In this document: piece after piece, positions 36,501 to 51,100 of the stretch
Position numbering within the stretch: position 1 is the first letter of the stretch
Layout: every line of letters begins with the position of its first letter
Source of the DNA: Hippophae tibetana
Lineage: Eukaryota; Streptophyta; Magnoliopsida; Rosales; Elaeagnaceae
Reading direction: 5' to 3'
Length of the DNA: 64,000 nucleotides
NCBI GenBank assembly: GCA_037013495.1
Contig: CM072810.1
Location: forward strand, 78,166,449 to 78,230,448
The notes under the pieces: model-generated
What the model saw: only the letters and a program-made list of their open reading frames with translations
Told to the model about the DNA's origin: nothing
Databases searched by the model: none
Made by a program: the position numbers and the translations under genes

Positions 36501-39500
36501 TTCTTTCTCTTATATTTTTTAAAGAATATAGATTGAATGAAAACAATAATAAATAACCCTGGGTGGGCACCAATATCTTCATTACAACTCTTTTAAATAA
36601 AATCGAAAGTAAGTAAAACGGAAATGGTGTGACAAAAACATTAAAACCTTGCTAAGTGATGTAAATGATGCCATTTGTGTTCAAAAATGATGTTCGAAAT
36701 CAAGGAATACTAATATTATGTTACTCTATAAAATATGTGATTTGATATATTGTAATTCTTGTGTCTATAACCAAGTAAACAATTATCGTAGTTAATAGTT
36801 GGAACTCATATTTATCAAACTTTTTGTTGTTTTTGAAAATTTGAGCAGTAGTCCCTTCTTCTACTCTTCGCTTATATTTTTTAAAGAATAGAGATTGATT
36901 GAATAAATTAATAAATAACCCTTGGTTGGAACCAATATCTACTTTATAGCTCTTTTGTATAAAAGCGAAAGGAAGTAAAACGGAAATGTTGAAACAAAAG
37001 ATTTAAACCCTATTTAAGTGACGAAAACGATGGAATTTGTGTACAAAAATGAGTTTCCAAAGCTAGGAAAATTAATATTGTGTAAATCTATACGATCTTC
37101 AATTTGATATATTATAATAGTCGTTTCAATACACGAGTACAAGATTATCGTAGCGAATACTTGCGACACATATTTATTAATTTTTTTTTTTGTTTTTGAA
37201 AATGTGAATAGTATCCATTTTATATTTCTCTCTCTTATATTTTTTAAAGAATATAGATTGAATGAAAACAATAATAAATAACAATTGGTGGGCACCAATA
37301 TCTTAATTACAGCTTTTTGAATAAAATCGAAGGTAAGTAAAACCGAAATGGTGTGACAAAAACATTAAAACCTTGCTAAGTGATGTAAATGATGCCATTT
37401 GTGTTCAAAAATGAAGTTCCAAATCAAGGAATATTAATATTGTGTTAGTCTATACAATATGTGATTTGATATATTGTAATTCTTGTGTCTATAACCGAGT
37501 AAACAATTATCGTAGTTAATAGTTGGAACTCATATTTATCAAACTTTTTGTGGTTTTTGAAAATTTTAGCAGTAGTCCCTTCTTCTTCTCTTCCCTTATA
37601 TTTATTAAAGAATAGAGATTGATTTAATAAATTAATAAATAACCCTTGGTCGGAACCAATATCTACTTTATAGCTCTTTTGAATAAAACCGAAAGGAAGT
37701 AAAACAGAAATGTTGCAACAAAAGGTTTAAACCCTATTTAAGTGACGAAAATGATTGAATTTGTGTACAAAAATGAGTTTCCAAACAAGGAAAATTAATA
37801 TTGTCTGAATCTATACGATCTTCAATTTGATATATTATAATAGTCGTTTCAATACACGAGTACAAGATTATCGTAGCGAATAGTGGCGACACATATTTAT
37901 TAATTTTTTTGTTGTTTTTTAAAATGTGAATAGTATCCATTTTATTTTTCTTTCTCTTATATTTTTTAAAGAATATAGATTGAATGAAAACAATAATAAA
38001 TAACCCTGGGTGGGCACCAATATCTTCATTACAGCTCTTTTGAATAAAATCGAAAGTAAGTAAAACGGAAATGGTGTGACAAAAACATTAAAACCTTGCT
38101 AGTTGATGTAAATGATGCCATTTGTGTTCAAAAATGATGTTCGAAATCAAGGAATATTAATATTGTGTTACTCTATACAATATGTGATTAGATATATTGT
38201 AATTCTTGTGTCTATAACCAAGTAAACAATTACCGTAGTTAATAGTTGGAACTCATATTTATCAAGTTTTTTGTTGTTTTTGAAATTTGAGTAGTATTCC
38301 CTTCTTTTTCTCTTCTCTTATATTTTTTAAAGAATAGAGATTGATTGAGTAAAGTAATAAATAACCCTTGGTCGGAACCAATATCTACGTTATAGCTCTT
38401 TTGAATAAAACCGAAAGGAAGTAAAATGGATATGTTGCAATAAAACGTTTAAACTCTATTTAAGTAACGTAAACGATGGAATTTGTGTACAAAAATGAGT
38501 TTCCAAAGCTAGGAAAATTAATATTGTGTAAATTTATACGATCTTCAATTTGATATATTATAATAGTCGTTTCAATACACGAGTACAAGATTATCGTAGC
38601 GAATACTTGCGACACATATTTATTAATTTTTTTATTGTTTTTGAAAATGTGAATAGTATCCATTTTATTTTTCTTTCTCTTATATTTATTAAAGAATATA
38701 GATTGAATGAAAACAATAATAAATAACAATTGGTGGGCACCAATATCTTCGTTACAGCTCTTTTGAATAAAATCGAAGGTAAGTAAAACCGAAATGGTGT
38801 GACAAAAACATTAAAACCTTGCTAAGTGATGTAAATGATGCCATTTGTGTTCAAAAATGAAGTTCCAAATCAAGGAATATTAATATTGTGTTAGTCTATA
38901 CAATATGTGATTTGATGTATTGTAATTCTTGTGTCTATAACCGAGTAAAGAATTATCGTAGTTAATAGTTGGAACTCATAATTATCAAATTTTTTGTTGT
39001 TTTTGAAAATTTGAGCAGTATTCCCTTCTTTTTCTCTTCTCTTATATTTTTTAAAGAATAGAGATTGATTGAATAAATTAATAAATAACCCTTGGTCGGA
39101 ACCAATATCTACTTTATAGCTCTTTTGAATAAAACCGAAAGGAATTAAAATGGATATGTTGCAATAAAACGTTTAAACCGTATTTAAGGGACGTAAACGA
39201 TGGAATTTGTGTACAAAAATGAGTTTCCAAACAAGGAAAATTAATATTGTCTGAATCTATACGATCTTCAATTTGATATATTATAATAGTCGTTTCAATA
39301 CACAAGTACAAGATTATCGTAGCGAATAGTGGCGACACATATTTATTAATTTTTTTGTTGTTTTTTAAAATGTGAATAGTATCCATTTTATTTTTCTTTC
39401 TCTTATATTTTTTAAAGAATATAGATTGAATGAAAACAATAATAAATAACCCTGGGTGGGCACCAATATCTTCATTACAGCTTTTTGAATAAAATTGAAG

Positions 39501-41960
39501 GTAAGTAAAACCGAAATGGTGTGACAAAAACATTAAAACCTTGCTAAGTGATGTAAATGATGCCATTTGTGTTCAAAAATGAAGTTCCAAATCAAGGAAT
39601 ATTAATATTGTGTTAGTCTATACAATATGTGATTTGATATATTGTAATTCTTGTGTCTATAACCGAGTAAACAATTATCGTAGTTAATAGTTGGAACTCA
39701 TATTTATCAAACTTTTTGTGGTTTTTGAAAATTTTAGCAGTAGTCCCTTCTTCTTCTCTTCCCTTATATTTATTAAAGAATAGAGATTGATTGAATAAAT
39801 TAATAAATAACCCTTGGTCGGAACCAATATCTACTTTATAGCTCTTTTGAATAAAACCGAAAGGAAGTAAAACAGAAATGTTGTAACAAAAGGTTTAAAC
39901 CCTATTTAAGTGACGAAAACGATGGAATTTGTGTACAAAAATGAGTTTCCAAACAAGGAAATTTAATATTGTCTGAATCTATACGATCTTCAATTTGATA
40001 TATTATAATAGTCGTTTCAATACACAAGTACAAGATTATCGTAGCGAATAGTGGCAACACATAATTATTAATTTTTTTGTTGTTTTTTAAAATGTGAATA
40101 GTATCCATTTTATTGTTCTTTCTCTTATATTTTTTAAAGAATATAGATTGAATGAAAACAATAATAAATAACCCTGGGTGGGCACCAATATCTTCATTAC
40201 AGCTCTTTTGAATAAAATCGAAAGTAAGTAAAACGGAAATGGTGTGACAAAAATATTAAAACCTTGCTAATTGATGTAAATGATGCCATTTGTGTTCAAA
40301 AATGATGTTCGAAATCAAGGAATATTAATATTGTGTTACTCTATACAATATGTGATTAGATATATTGTAATTCTTGTGTCTATAACCAAGTAAACAATTA
40401 CCGTAGTTAATAGTTGGAACTCATATTTATCAAGTTTTTTGTTGTTTTTGAAATTTGAGTAGTATTCCCTTCTTTTTCTCTTCTCTTATATTTTTTAAAG
40501 AATAGAGATTGATTGAGTAAATTAATAAATAACCCTTGGTCGGAACCAATATCTACTTTATAGCTCTTTTGAATAAAACCAAAAGGAAGTAAAATGGATA
40601 TGTTGCAATAAAACGTTTAAACTCTATTTAAGTGACGTAAACGATGGAATTTGTGTACAAAAATGAGTTTCCAAAGCTAGGAAAATTAATATTGTGTGAA
40701 TCTATACGATCTTCAATTTGATATATTATAATAGTCGTTTCAATACACGAGTACAAGATTATCGTAGTGAATACTTGCGACACATATTTATTAATTTTTT
40801 TTTGGTTTTTGAAAATGTGAATAGTATCCATTTTATATTTCTTTCTCTTATATTTATTAAAGAATATAGATTGAATGAAAACAATAATAAATAACAATTG
40901 GTGGGCACCAATATCTTCATTACAGCTCTTTTGAATAAAATCGAAGGTAAGTAAAACGGAAATGGTGTGACAAAAACATTAAAACCTTGCTAAGTGATGT
41001 AAATGATGCCATTTGTGTTCAAAAATGAAGTTCCAAATCAAGGAATATTAATATTGTGTGAGTCTATACAATTTGTTTTTTGATATATTGTAATTCTTGT
41101 TCTATAACCGAGTAAACAATTATCGTAGTTAATAGTTGGAACTCATATTTATCAAACTTTTTGTTGTTTTTGAAAATTTGAGCAGTAGTCCCTTCTTCTT
41201 CTCTTCGCTTATATTTTTTAAAGAATAGAGATTGATTGAATAAATTAATAAATAACCCTAGGTCGGAACCAATATCTACTTTATAGCTCTTTTGTATAAT
41301 AGCGAAAGGAAGTAAAACGGAAATGTTGAAACAAAAGGTTTAAACCCTATTTAAGTGACGAAAACGATGGAATTTGTGTACAAAAATGAGTTTCCAAAGC
41401 AAGGGAAATTAATATTGTCTGAATCTATACGATCTTCAATTTGATATATTATAATAGTCGTTTCAATACACGAGTACAAGATTATCGTAGCGAATAGTGG
41501 CGACACATATTTATTAATTTTTTTGTTGTTTTTTAAAATGTGAATAGTATCCATTTAATTTTTCTTTCTCTTATATTTTTTAAAGAATATAGATTGAATG
41601 AAAACAATAATAAATAACCCTGGGTGGGCACCAATATCTTCATTACAGCTCTTTTGAATAAAATCTAAAGTAAGTAAAACGGAAATGGTGTGACAAAAAC
41701 ATTAAAACCTTGCTAAGTGATGTAAATGATGCCATTTGTGTTCAAAAATGATTTTCGAAATCAAGGAATATTAATATTGTGTTACTCTATACAATATGTG
41801 ATTTGATATATTGTAATTCTTGTGTCTATAACCGAGTAAACAATTATCGTAGTTAATAGTTGGAACTCATATTTATCAAGTTTTTTGTTGTTTTTGAAAA
41901 TGTGAGTAGTATTCCCTTCTTTTTCTCTTCTCTTATATTTTTTAAAGAATAGATATTGAT
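33510..41960. repeat. A2-rich mixed satellite region
   Basis: A2 monomers lie near 34.95, 36.40, 37.85, 39.30, 40.03 and 41.45 kb, mostly one dimer in two, interspersed with ordinary A monomers. Several A2 copies share a 2-bp-shorter GTTTCCAAACAAGG (about 34885, 37776, 39223 and 39944). A B variant with CTTTTTGTGGTTTTTG recurs near 34651, 37542 and 39709. No strict higher-order period covers the whole region. No gene is present. Confidence 0.65.
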
Positions 41961-42069
41961 TAAATAAATTAATAAATAACCCTTGGTCGGAACCAATATC
42001 TACTTTATAGCTCTTTTGAATAAAACGGAAAGGAAGTAAAATGGATATGTTGCAATAAAACGTTTAAAC

Positions 42070-45000
42070 CCTATTTAAGTGACGTAAACGATGGAATTTG
42101 TGTACAAAAATGAGTTTCTAAAGCTAGGAAAATTAATATTTTGTAAATCTATACGATCTTCAATTTGATATATTATAATAGTCGTTTCAATACACGAGTA
42201 CAAGATTATCGTAGTGAATACTTGCGACACATGTTTATTAATTATTTTTTGGTTTTTGAAAATGTGAATAGTATCCATTTTATATTTCTTTCTCTTATAT
42301 TTTTTAAAGAATATAGATTGAATGAAAACCATAATAAATAACAATTGGTGGGCACCAATATATTCATTACAGCTCTTTTGAATAAAATCGAAGGTAAGTA
42401 AAACGGAAATGGTGTGACAAAAACATTAAAACCTTGCTAAGTGATGTAAATGATGCCATTTGTGTTCAAAAATGAAGTTCCAAATCAAGGAATATTAATA
42501 TTGTGTGAGTCTATACAATATGTTATTTGATATATTGTAATTCTTGTGTCTATAACCGAGTAAACAATTATCATAGTTAATAGTTGGAACTCTAATTTAT
42601 CAAATTTTTTGTTGTTTTTGAAAATTTGAGCAGTAGTCCCTTCTTTTTCTCTTCTCTTGTATTTTTTAAAGAATAGAGATTGATTGAATAAATTAAAAAT
42701 AACCCTTGGTCGGAACCAATATCAACTTTATAGCTCTTTTGAATAAAACCGAAAGGAAGTAAAACGAAAAAGTTGCAACAAAAGGTTTAAACCCTATTTA
42801 AGTGACGAAAATGATGAAATTTGTGTACAAAAATGAGTTTCCAAAGCAAGGAAAATTAATATTGTGTGAATCTATACGATCTTCAATTTGATATATTATA
42901 ATAGTCGTTTCAATACACGAGTACACGATTTTCGTAGTGAATACTTGCGACACATATTTATTAATTTTTTTTTTGTTTTGGAAAATGTGAATAGTATCCA
43001 TTTTATTTTTCTTTCTCTCATATTTTTTAAAGAATATAGATTGAATGAAAACAATAATAAATAACAATTGGTGGGCACCAATATCTTAATTACAGCTTTT
43101 TGAATAAAATCGAAGGTAAGTAAAACCGAAATGGTGTGACAAAAACATTAAAACCTTCCTAAGTGATGTAAATGATGCCATTTGTGTTCAAAAATGAAGT
43201 TCCAAATCAAGGAATATTAATATTGTGTTAGTCTATACAATATGTGATTTGATATATTGTAATTCTTGTGTCTATAACCGAGTAAACAATTATCGTAGTT
43301 AATAGTTGGAACTCATATTTATCAAATTTTTCGTTGTTTTTGAAAATTTGAGCAGTAGTCCCTTCTTTTTCTCTTCTCTTATATTTTTTAAAGAATAAAG
43401 ATTGATTGAATAAATTAATAAATAACCCTTGGTCGGAACCAATATCTACTTTGTAGCTCTTTTGAATAAAAGCGAAAGGAAGTAAAACAGAAATGTTGCA
43501 ACAAAAGGTTTAAACCCTATTTAAGTGACGTAAACGATGGAATTTGTGTGCAAAAATGAGTTTCCAAAGCAAGGAAAATTAATATTGTGTGAATCTATAC
43601 GATCTTCAATTTGATATATTATAATAGTCGTTTCAATACACGAGTACAAGATTTTCGTAGTGAATACTTGCGACACATATTTATTAATTTTTTTTTTGTT
43701 TTGGAAAATGTGAATAGTATCCATTTTATTTTTCTTTCTCTCATATTTTTTAAAGAATATAGATTGAATGAAAACAATAATAAATAACAATTGGTGGGCA
43801 CCAATATCTTAATTACAGCTTTTTGAATAAAATCGAAGTTAAATAAATCCGAAATGGTGTGACAAAAACATTAAAACCTTGCTAAGTGATGTAAATGATG
43901 CCATTTGTGTTCAAAAATGAAGTTCCAAATCAAGGAATATTAATATTGTGTTAGTCTATACAATATGTGATTTGATATATTGTAATTCTTGTGTCTATAA
44001 CCGAGTAAACAATTATCATAGTTAATAGTTGGAACTCATATTTATCAAATTTTTTGTTGTTTTTGAAAATTTGAGGAGTAGTCCCTTCTTTTTCTCTTCT
44101 CTTATATTTTTTAAAGAATAAAGATTGATTGAATAAATTAATAAATAACCCTTGGTCGGAACCAATATCTACTTTGTAGCTCTTTTGAATAAAAGCGAAA
44201 GGAAGTAAAACGAAAATGTTGCAACAAAAGGTTTAAACCCTATTTAAGTGACGAAAACGATGAAATTTGTGTACAAAAATGAGTTTCCAAAGCAAGGAAA
44301 ATTAATATTGTGTGAATCTAGACGATCTTCAATTTGATATATTATAATAATCGTTTCAATACACGAGTACAAGATTATCGTAGTGAATACTTGCGACACA
44401 TATTTATTAATTTTTTTTTGGTTTTTGAAAATGTGAATAGTATCCATTTTATATTTCTTTCTCTTATATTTTTTAAAGAATATAGATTGAATGAAAACCA
44501 TAATAAATAACAATTGGTGGGCACCAATATATTCATTACAGCTCTTTTGAATAAAATCGAAGGTAAGTAAAACGGAAATGGTGTGACAAAAACATTAAAA
44601 CCTTGCTAAGTGATGTAAATGATGCCATTTGTGTTCAAAAATGAAGTTCGAAATCAAGTAATATTTATATTGTGTGAGTCTATACAATATGTGTTTTGAT
44701 ATTTTGTAATTCTTGTGTCTATAACCGAGTAAACAATTATCGTAGTTAATAGTTGGAACTCATATTTATCAAACTTTTTGTTGTTTTTGAAAATTTGAGT
44801 AGTAGTCCCTTCTTTTTCTCTTCGCTTATATTTTTTAAAGAATAGAGATTGATTGAATAAATTAATAAATAACCCTTGGTCGGAACCAATATCTACTTTA
44901 TTGCTTTTTTGAATAAAAGCGAAAGGAAGTAAAAAAGAAATGTTGCAACAAAAGGTTTAAACCCTATTTAAGTGACGTAAACGATGGAATTTGTGTGCAA

Positions 45001-48000
45001 AAATGAGTTTCCAAAGCAAGGAAAATTAATATTGTGTGAATCTATACGATCTTCAATTTGATATATTATAATAGTCGTTTCAATACACGAGTACAAGATT
45101 TTCGTAGTGAATACTTGCGACACATATTTATTAATTTTTTTTTGGTTTTTGAAAATGTGAATAGTATCCATTTTATATTTCTTTCTCTTATATTTTTTAA
45201 AGAATATAGATTGAATGAAAACCATAATAAATAACAATTGGTGGGCACCAATATATTCATTACAGCTCTTTTGAATAAAATCGAAGGTAAGTAAAACGGA
45301 AATGGTGTGACAAAAACATTAAAACCTTGCTAAGTGATGTAAATGATGCCATTTGTGTTCAAAAATGAAGTTCGAAATCAAGTAATATTTATATTGTGTG
45401 AGTCTATACAATATGTGTTTTGATATTTTGTAATTCTTGTGTCTATAACCGAGTAAACAATTATCGTAGTTAATAGTTGGAACTCATATTTATCAAACTT
45501 TTTGTTGTTTTTGAAAATTTGAGTAGTAGTCCCTTCTTTTTCTCTTCGCTTATATTTTTTAAAGAATAGAGATTGATTGAATAAATTAATAAATAACCCT
45601 TGGTCGGAACCAATATCTACTTTATTGCTTTTTTGAATAAAAGCGAAAGGAAGTAAAAAAGAAATGTTGCAACAAAAGGTTTAAACCCTATTTAAGTGAC
45701 GTAAACGATGGAATTTGTGTGCAAAAATGAGTTTCCAAAGCAAGGAAAATTAATATTGTGTGAATCTATACGATCTTCAATTTGATATATTATAATAGTC
45801 GTTTCAATACACGAGTACAAGATTTTCGTAGTGAATACTTGCGACACATATTTATTAATTTTTTTTTTGTTTTGGAAAATGTGAATAGTATCCATTTTAT
45901 TTTTCTTTCTCTCATATTTTTTAAAGAATATAGATTGAATGAAAACAATAATAAATAACAATTGGTGGGCACCAATATCTTAATTACAGCTTTTTGAATA
46001 AAATCGAAGGTAAGTAAATCCGAAATGGTGTGACAAAAACATTAAAACCTTGCTAAGTGATGTAAATGATGCCATTTGTGTTCAAAAATGAAGTTCCAAA
46101 TCAAGGAATATTAGTATTGTGTTAGTCTATACAATATGTGATTTGATATATTGTAATTCTTGTGTCTATAATCGAGTAAACAATTATCGTAGTTAATAGT
46201 TGGAACTCATATTTATCAAATTTTTTGTTGTTTTTGAAAATTTGAGCAGTAGTCCCTTCTTTTTCTCTTCTCTTGTATTTTTTAAAGAATAGAGATTGAT
46301 TGAATAAATTAAAAATAACCCTTGGTCGGAACCAATATCAACTTTATAGCTCTTTTGAATAAAAGCGAAAGGAAGTAAAACGGAAATGTTGCAACAAAAG
46401 GTTTAAACCCTATTTAAGTGACGAAAACGATGAAATTTGTGTACAAAAATGAGTTTCCAAAGCAAGGAAAATTAATATTGTGTGAATCTATACGATCTTC
46501 AATTTGATATATTATAATAGTCGGTTAAATACACGAGTACAAGATTATCGTAGTGAATACTTGCGACACATATTTATTAATTATTTTTTGGTTTTTGAAA
46601 ATGTGAATAGTATCCATTTTATATTTCTTTCTCTTATATTTTTTAAAGAATATAGATTGAATGAAAACCATAATAAATAACAATTGGTGGGCACCAATAT
46701 ATTCATTACAGCTCTTTTGAATAAAATCGAAGGTAAGTAAAACGGAAATGGTGTGACAAAAACATTAAAACCTTGCTAAGTGATGTAAATGATGCCATTT
46801 GTGTTCAAAAATGAAGTTCCAAATCAAGGAATATTAATATTGTGTGAGTCTATACAATATGTTATTTGATATATTGTAATTCTTGTGTCTATAACCGAGT
46901 AAACAATTATCATAGTTAATAGTTGGAACTCATATTTATCAAATTTTTTGTTGTTTTTGAAAATTTGAGCAGTAGTCCCTTCTTTTTCTCTTCTCTTGTA
47001 TTTTTTAAAGAATAGAGATTGATTGAATAAATTAATAAATAACCCTTGGTCGGAACCAATAACAACTTTATAGCTCTTTTGAATAAAACCGAAAGGAAGT
47101 AAAACGAAAAAGTTGCAACAAAAGGTTTAAACCCTATTAAAGTGACGAAAATGATGAAATTTGTGTACAAAAATGAGTTTCCAAAGCAAGGAAAATTAAT
47201 ATTGTGTGAATCTATACGATCTTCAATTTGATATTTTATAATAGTCGTTTCAATACACGAGTACACGATTTTCGTAGTGAATACTTGCGACACATATTTA
47301 TTAATTTTTTTTTTGTTTTGGAAAATGTGAATAGTATCCATTTTATTTTTCTTTCTCTCATATTTTTTAAAGAATATAGATTGAATGAAAACAATAATAA
47401 ATAACAATTGGTGGGCACCAATATCTTAATTACAGCTTTTTGAATAAAATCGAAGGTAAGTAAAACCGAAATGGTGTGACAAAAACATTAAAACTTTCCT
47501 AAGTGATGTAAATGATGCCATTTGTGTTCAAAAATGAAGTTCCAAATCAAGGAATATTAATATTGTGTTAGTCTATACAATATGTGATTTGATATATTGT
47601 AATTCTTGTGTCTATAACCGAGTAAACAATTATCGTAGTTAATAGTTGGAACTCATATTTATCAAATTTTTTGTTGTTTTTGAAAATTTGAGCAGTAGTC
47701 CCTTCTTTTTCTCTTCTCTTATATTTTTTAAAGAATAAAGATTGATTGAATAAATTAATAAATAACCCTTGGTCGGAACCAATATCTACTTTGTAGCTCT
47801 TTTGAATAAAAGCGAAAGGAAGTAAAACGGAAATGTTGCAACAAAAGGTTTAAACCCTATTTAAGTGACGAAAACGATGAAATTTGTGTACAAAAATGAG
47901 TTTCCAAAGCAAGGAAAATTAATATTGTGTGAATCTATACGATCTTCAATTTGATATATTATAATAATCGTTTCAATACACGAGTACAAGATTATCGTAG

Positions 48001-48130
48001 TGAATACTTGCGACACATATTTATTAATTTTTTTTTGGTTTTTGAAAATGTGAATAGTATCCATTTTATATTTCTTTCTCTTATATTTTTTAAAGAATAT
48101 AGATTGAATGAAAACCATAATAAATAACAA
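42070..48130. repeat. Homogenised dimers with local duplications
   Basis: A monomers here have AAAACCATAATAAATAAC with CACCAATATATTCATTAC, or TTTTGGAAAATGTG. A pair of dimers at about 42.2-43.5 kb matches about 46.5-47.85 kb at offset 4340 bp (six dimers), sharing GTACACGATTTTCG and a rare CCTAAGTG form. B monomers with GTTCGAAATCAAGTAATATT occur in adjacent dimers at about 44645 and 45369, a recent single-dimer duplication. Confidence 0.65.
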
Positions 48131-51100
48131 TTGGTGGGCACCAATATATTCATTACAGCTCTTTTGAATAAAATCGAAGGTAAGTAAAACGGAAATGGTG
48201 TGACAAAAACATTAAAACCTTGCTAAGTGATGTAAATGATGCCATTTGTGTTCAAAAATGAAGTTCCAAATCAAGTAATATTTAAATTGTGTGAGTCTAT
48301 ACAATATGTGTTTTGATATTTTGTAATTCTTGTGTCTATAACCGAGGAAACAATTATCGTAGTTAATAGTTGGAACTCATATTTATCAAACTTTTTGTTG
48401 TTTTTGAAAATTTGAGTAGTAGTCCCTTGTTTTTCTCTTCGCTTATATTTTTTAAAGAATAGAGATTGATTGAATAAATTAATAAATAACCCTTGGTCGG
48501 AACCAATATCTACTTTATTTCTTTTTTGAATAAAAGCGAAAGGAAGTAAAACAGAAATGTTGCAACAAAAGGTTTAAACCCTATTTAAGTGACGTAAACG
48601 ATGGAATTTGTGTGCAAAAATGAGTTTCCAAAGCAAGGAAAATTAATATTGTGTGAATCTATACGATCTTCAATTTGATATATTATAATAGTCGTTTCAA
48701 TACACGAGTACAAGATTATCGTAGTGAATACTTGCGACACATATTTATTAATTTTTTTTTGTTTTTGAAAATGTGAATAGTATCCATTTTTCTTTTCTTT
48801 CTCTTATATTTTTTAAAGAATATAGATTGAATGAAAAAAATAATAAATAACAATTTGTAGGCACCAATATCTTCATTACAGCTCTTTTGAATAAAATCGA
48901 AGGTAAGTAAAACCGAAATGGTGTGACAAAAACATTAAAACCTTGCTAAGTGATGTAAATGATGCCATTTGTGTTCAAAAATGAGGTTCCAAATCAAGGA
49001 ATATTAATATTGTGTTAGTCTATACAATATGTTATTTTATATATTGTAATTCTTGTGTCTATAACCGAGTAAACAATTATCGTAGTTAATAGTTGGAACT
49101 CATATTTATCAAATTTTTTGTTGTTTTTGAAAATTTGAGCAGTAGTCCCTTCTTTTTCTCTTCTCTTATATTTTTTAAAGAATAGAGATTGATTGAATAA
49201 ATTAATAAATAACCCTTGGTCGGAACCAATATCTACTTTATAGCTCTTTTGAATAAAAGCGAAAGGAAGTAAATCAGAAATGTTGCAACAAAAGGTTTAA
49301 ACCCTATTTAAGTGACGAAAACGATGAAATTTTTGTACAAAAATGAGTTTCCAAAGCAAGGAAAATTAATATTGTGTGAATCTATACGATCTTCAATTTG
49401 ATATATTATAATAGTCGTTTCAATACACGAGTACAAGATTATCGTAGTGAATACTTGCGACACATATTTATTAATTTTTTTTTGGTTTTTGAAAATGTGA
49501 ATAGTATCCATTTTATATTTCTTTCTCTTATATTTTTTAAAGAATATAGATTGAATGAAAACCATAATAAATAACAATTGATGGGCACCAATATCTTAAT
49601 TACAGCTTTTTGAATAAAATCGAAGGTAAGTAAAACCGAAATGGTGTGACAAAAACATTAAAACCTTCCTAAGTGATGTAAATGATGCCATTTGTGTTCA
49701 AAAATGAAGTTCCAAATCAAGGAATATTAATATTGTGTGAGTCTATACAATATGTGTTTTGATATTTTGTAATTCTTGTGTCTATAACCGAGTAAACAAT
49801 TATCGTAGTTAATAGTTGGAACTCATATTTATCAAACTTTTTGTTGTTTTTGAAAATTTGAGTAGTAGTCCCTTCTTTTTCTCTTCGCTTATATTTTTTA
49901 AAGAATAGAGATTGATTGAATAAATTAATAAATAACCCTTGGTCGGAACCAATATCTACTTTATTTCTTTTTTGAATAAAAGCGAAAGGAAGTAAAACAG
50001 AAATGTTGCAACAAAAGGTTTAAACCCTATTTAAGTGACGTAAACGATGGAATTTGTGTGCAAAAATGAGTTTCCAAAGCAAGGAAAATTAATATTGTGT
50101 GAATCTATACGATCTTCAATTTGATATATTATAATAGTCGTTTCAATACACGAGTACAAGATTATCGTAGTGAATACTTGCGACACATATTTATTAATTT
50201 TTTTTTGTTTTTGAAAATGTGAATAGTATCCATTTTATTTTTCTTTCTCTTATATTTTTTAAAGAATATAGATTGAATGAAAAAAATAATAAATAACAAT
50301 TTGTAGGCACCAATATCTTCATTACAGCTCTTTTGAATAAAATCGAAGGTAAGTAAAACCGAAATGGTGTGACAAAAACATTAAAACCTTGCTAAGTGAT
50401 GTAAATGATGCCATTTGTGTTCAAAAATGAGGTTCCAAATCAAGGAATATTAATATTGTGTTAGTCTATACAATATGTTATTTTATATATTGTAATTCTT
50501 GTGTCTATAACCGAGTAAACAATTATCGTAGTTAATAGTTGGAACTCATATTTATCAAATTTTTTGTTGTTTTTGAAAATTTGAGCAGTAGTCCCTTCTT
50601 TTTCTCTTCTCTTATATTTTTTAAAGAATAGAGATTGATTGAATAAATTAATAAATAACCCTTGGTCGGAACCAATATCTACTTTATAGCTCTTTTGAAT
50701 AAAAGCGAAAGGAAGTAAATCAGAAATGTTGCAACAAAAGGTTTAAACCCTATTTAAGTGACGAAAACGATGAAATTTATGTACAAAAATGAGTTTCCAA
50801 AGCAAGGAAAATTAATATTGTGTGAATCTATACGATCTTCAATTTGATATATTATAATAGTCGTTTCAATACACGAGTACAAGATTATCGTAGTGAATAC
50901 TTGCGACACATATTTATTAATTTTTTTTTGGTTTTTGAAAATGTGAATAGTATCCATTTTATATTTCTTTCTCTTATATTTTTTAAAGAATATAGATTGA
51001 ATGAAAACCATAATAAATAACAATTGATGGGCACCAATATCTTAATTACAGCTTTTTGAATAAAATCGAAGGTAAGTAAAACCGAAATGGTGTGACAAAA

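Noticed and set aside
46916..47407. 163-codon frame as a coding gene
   Set aside because: It is a read-through of A and B monomers after stop loss; the neighbouring dimers have stops in the same frame.
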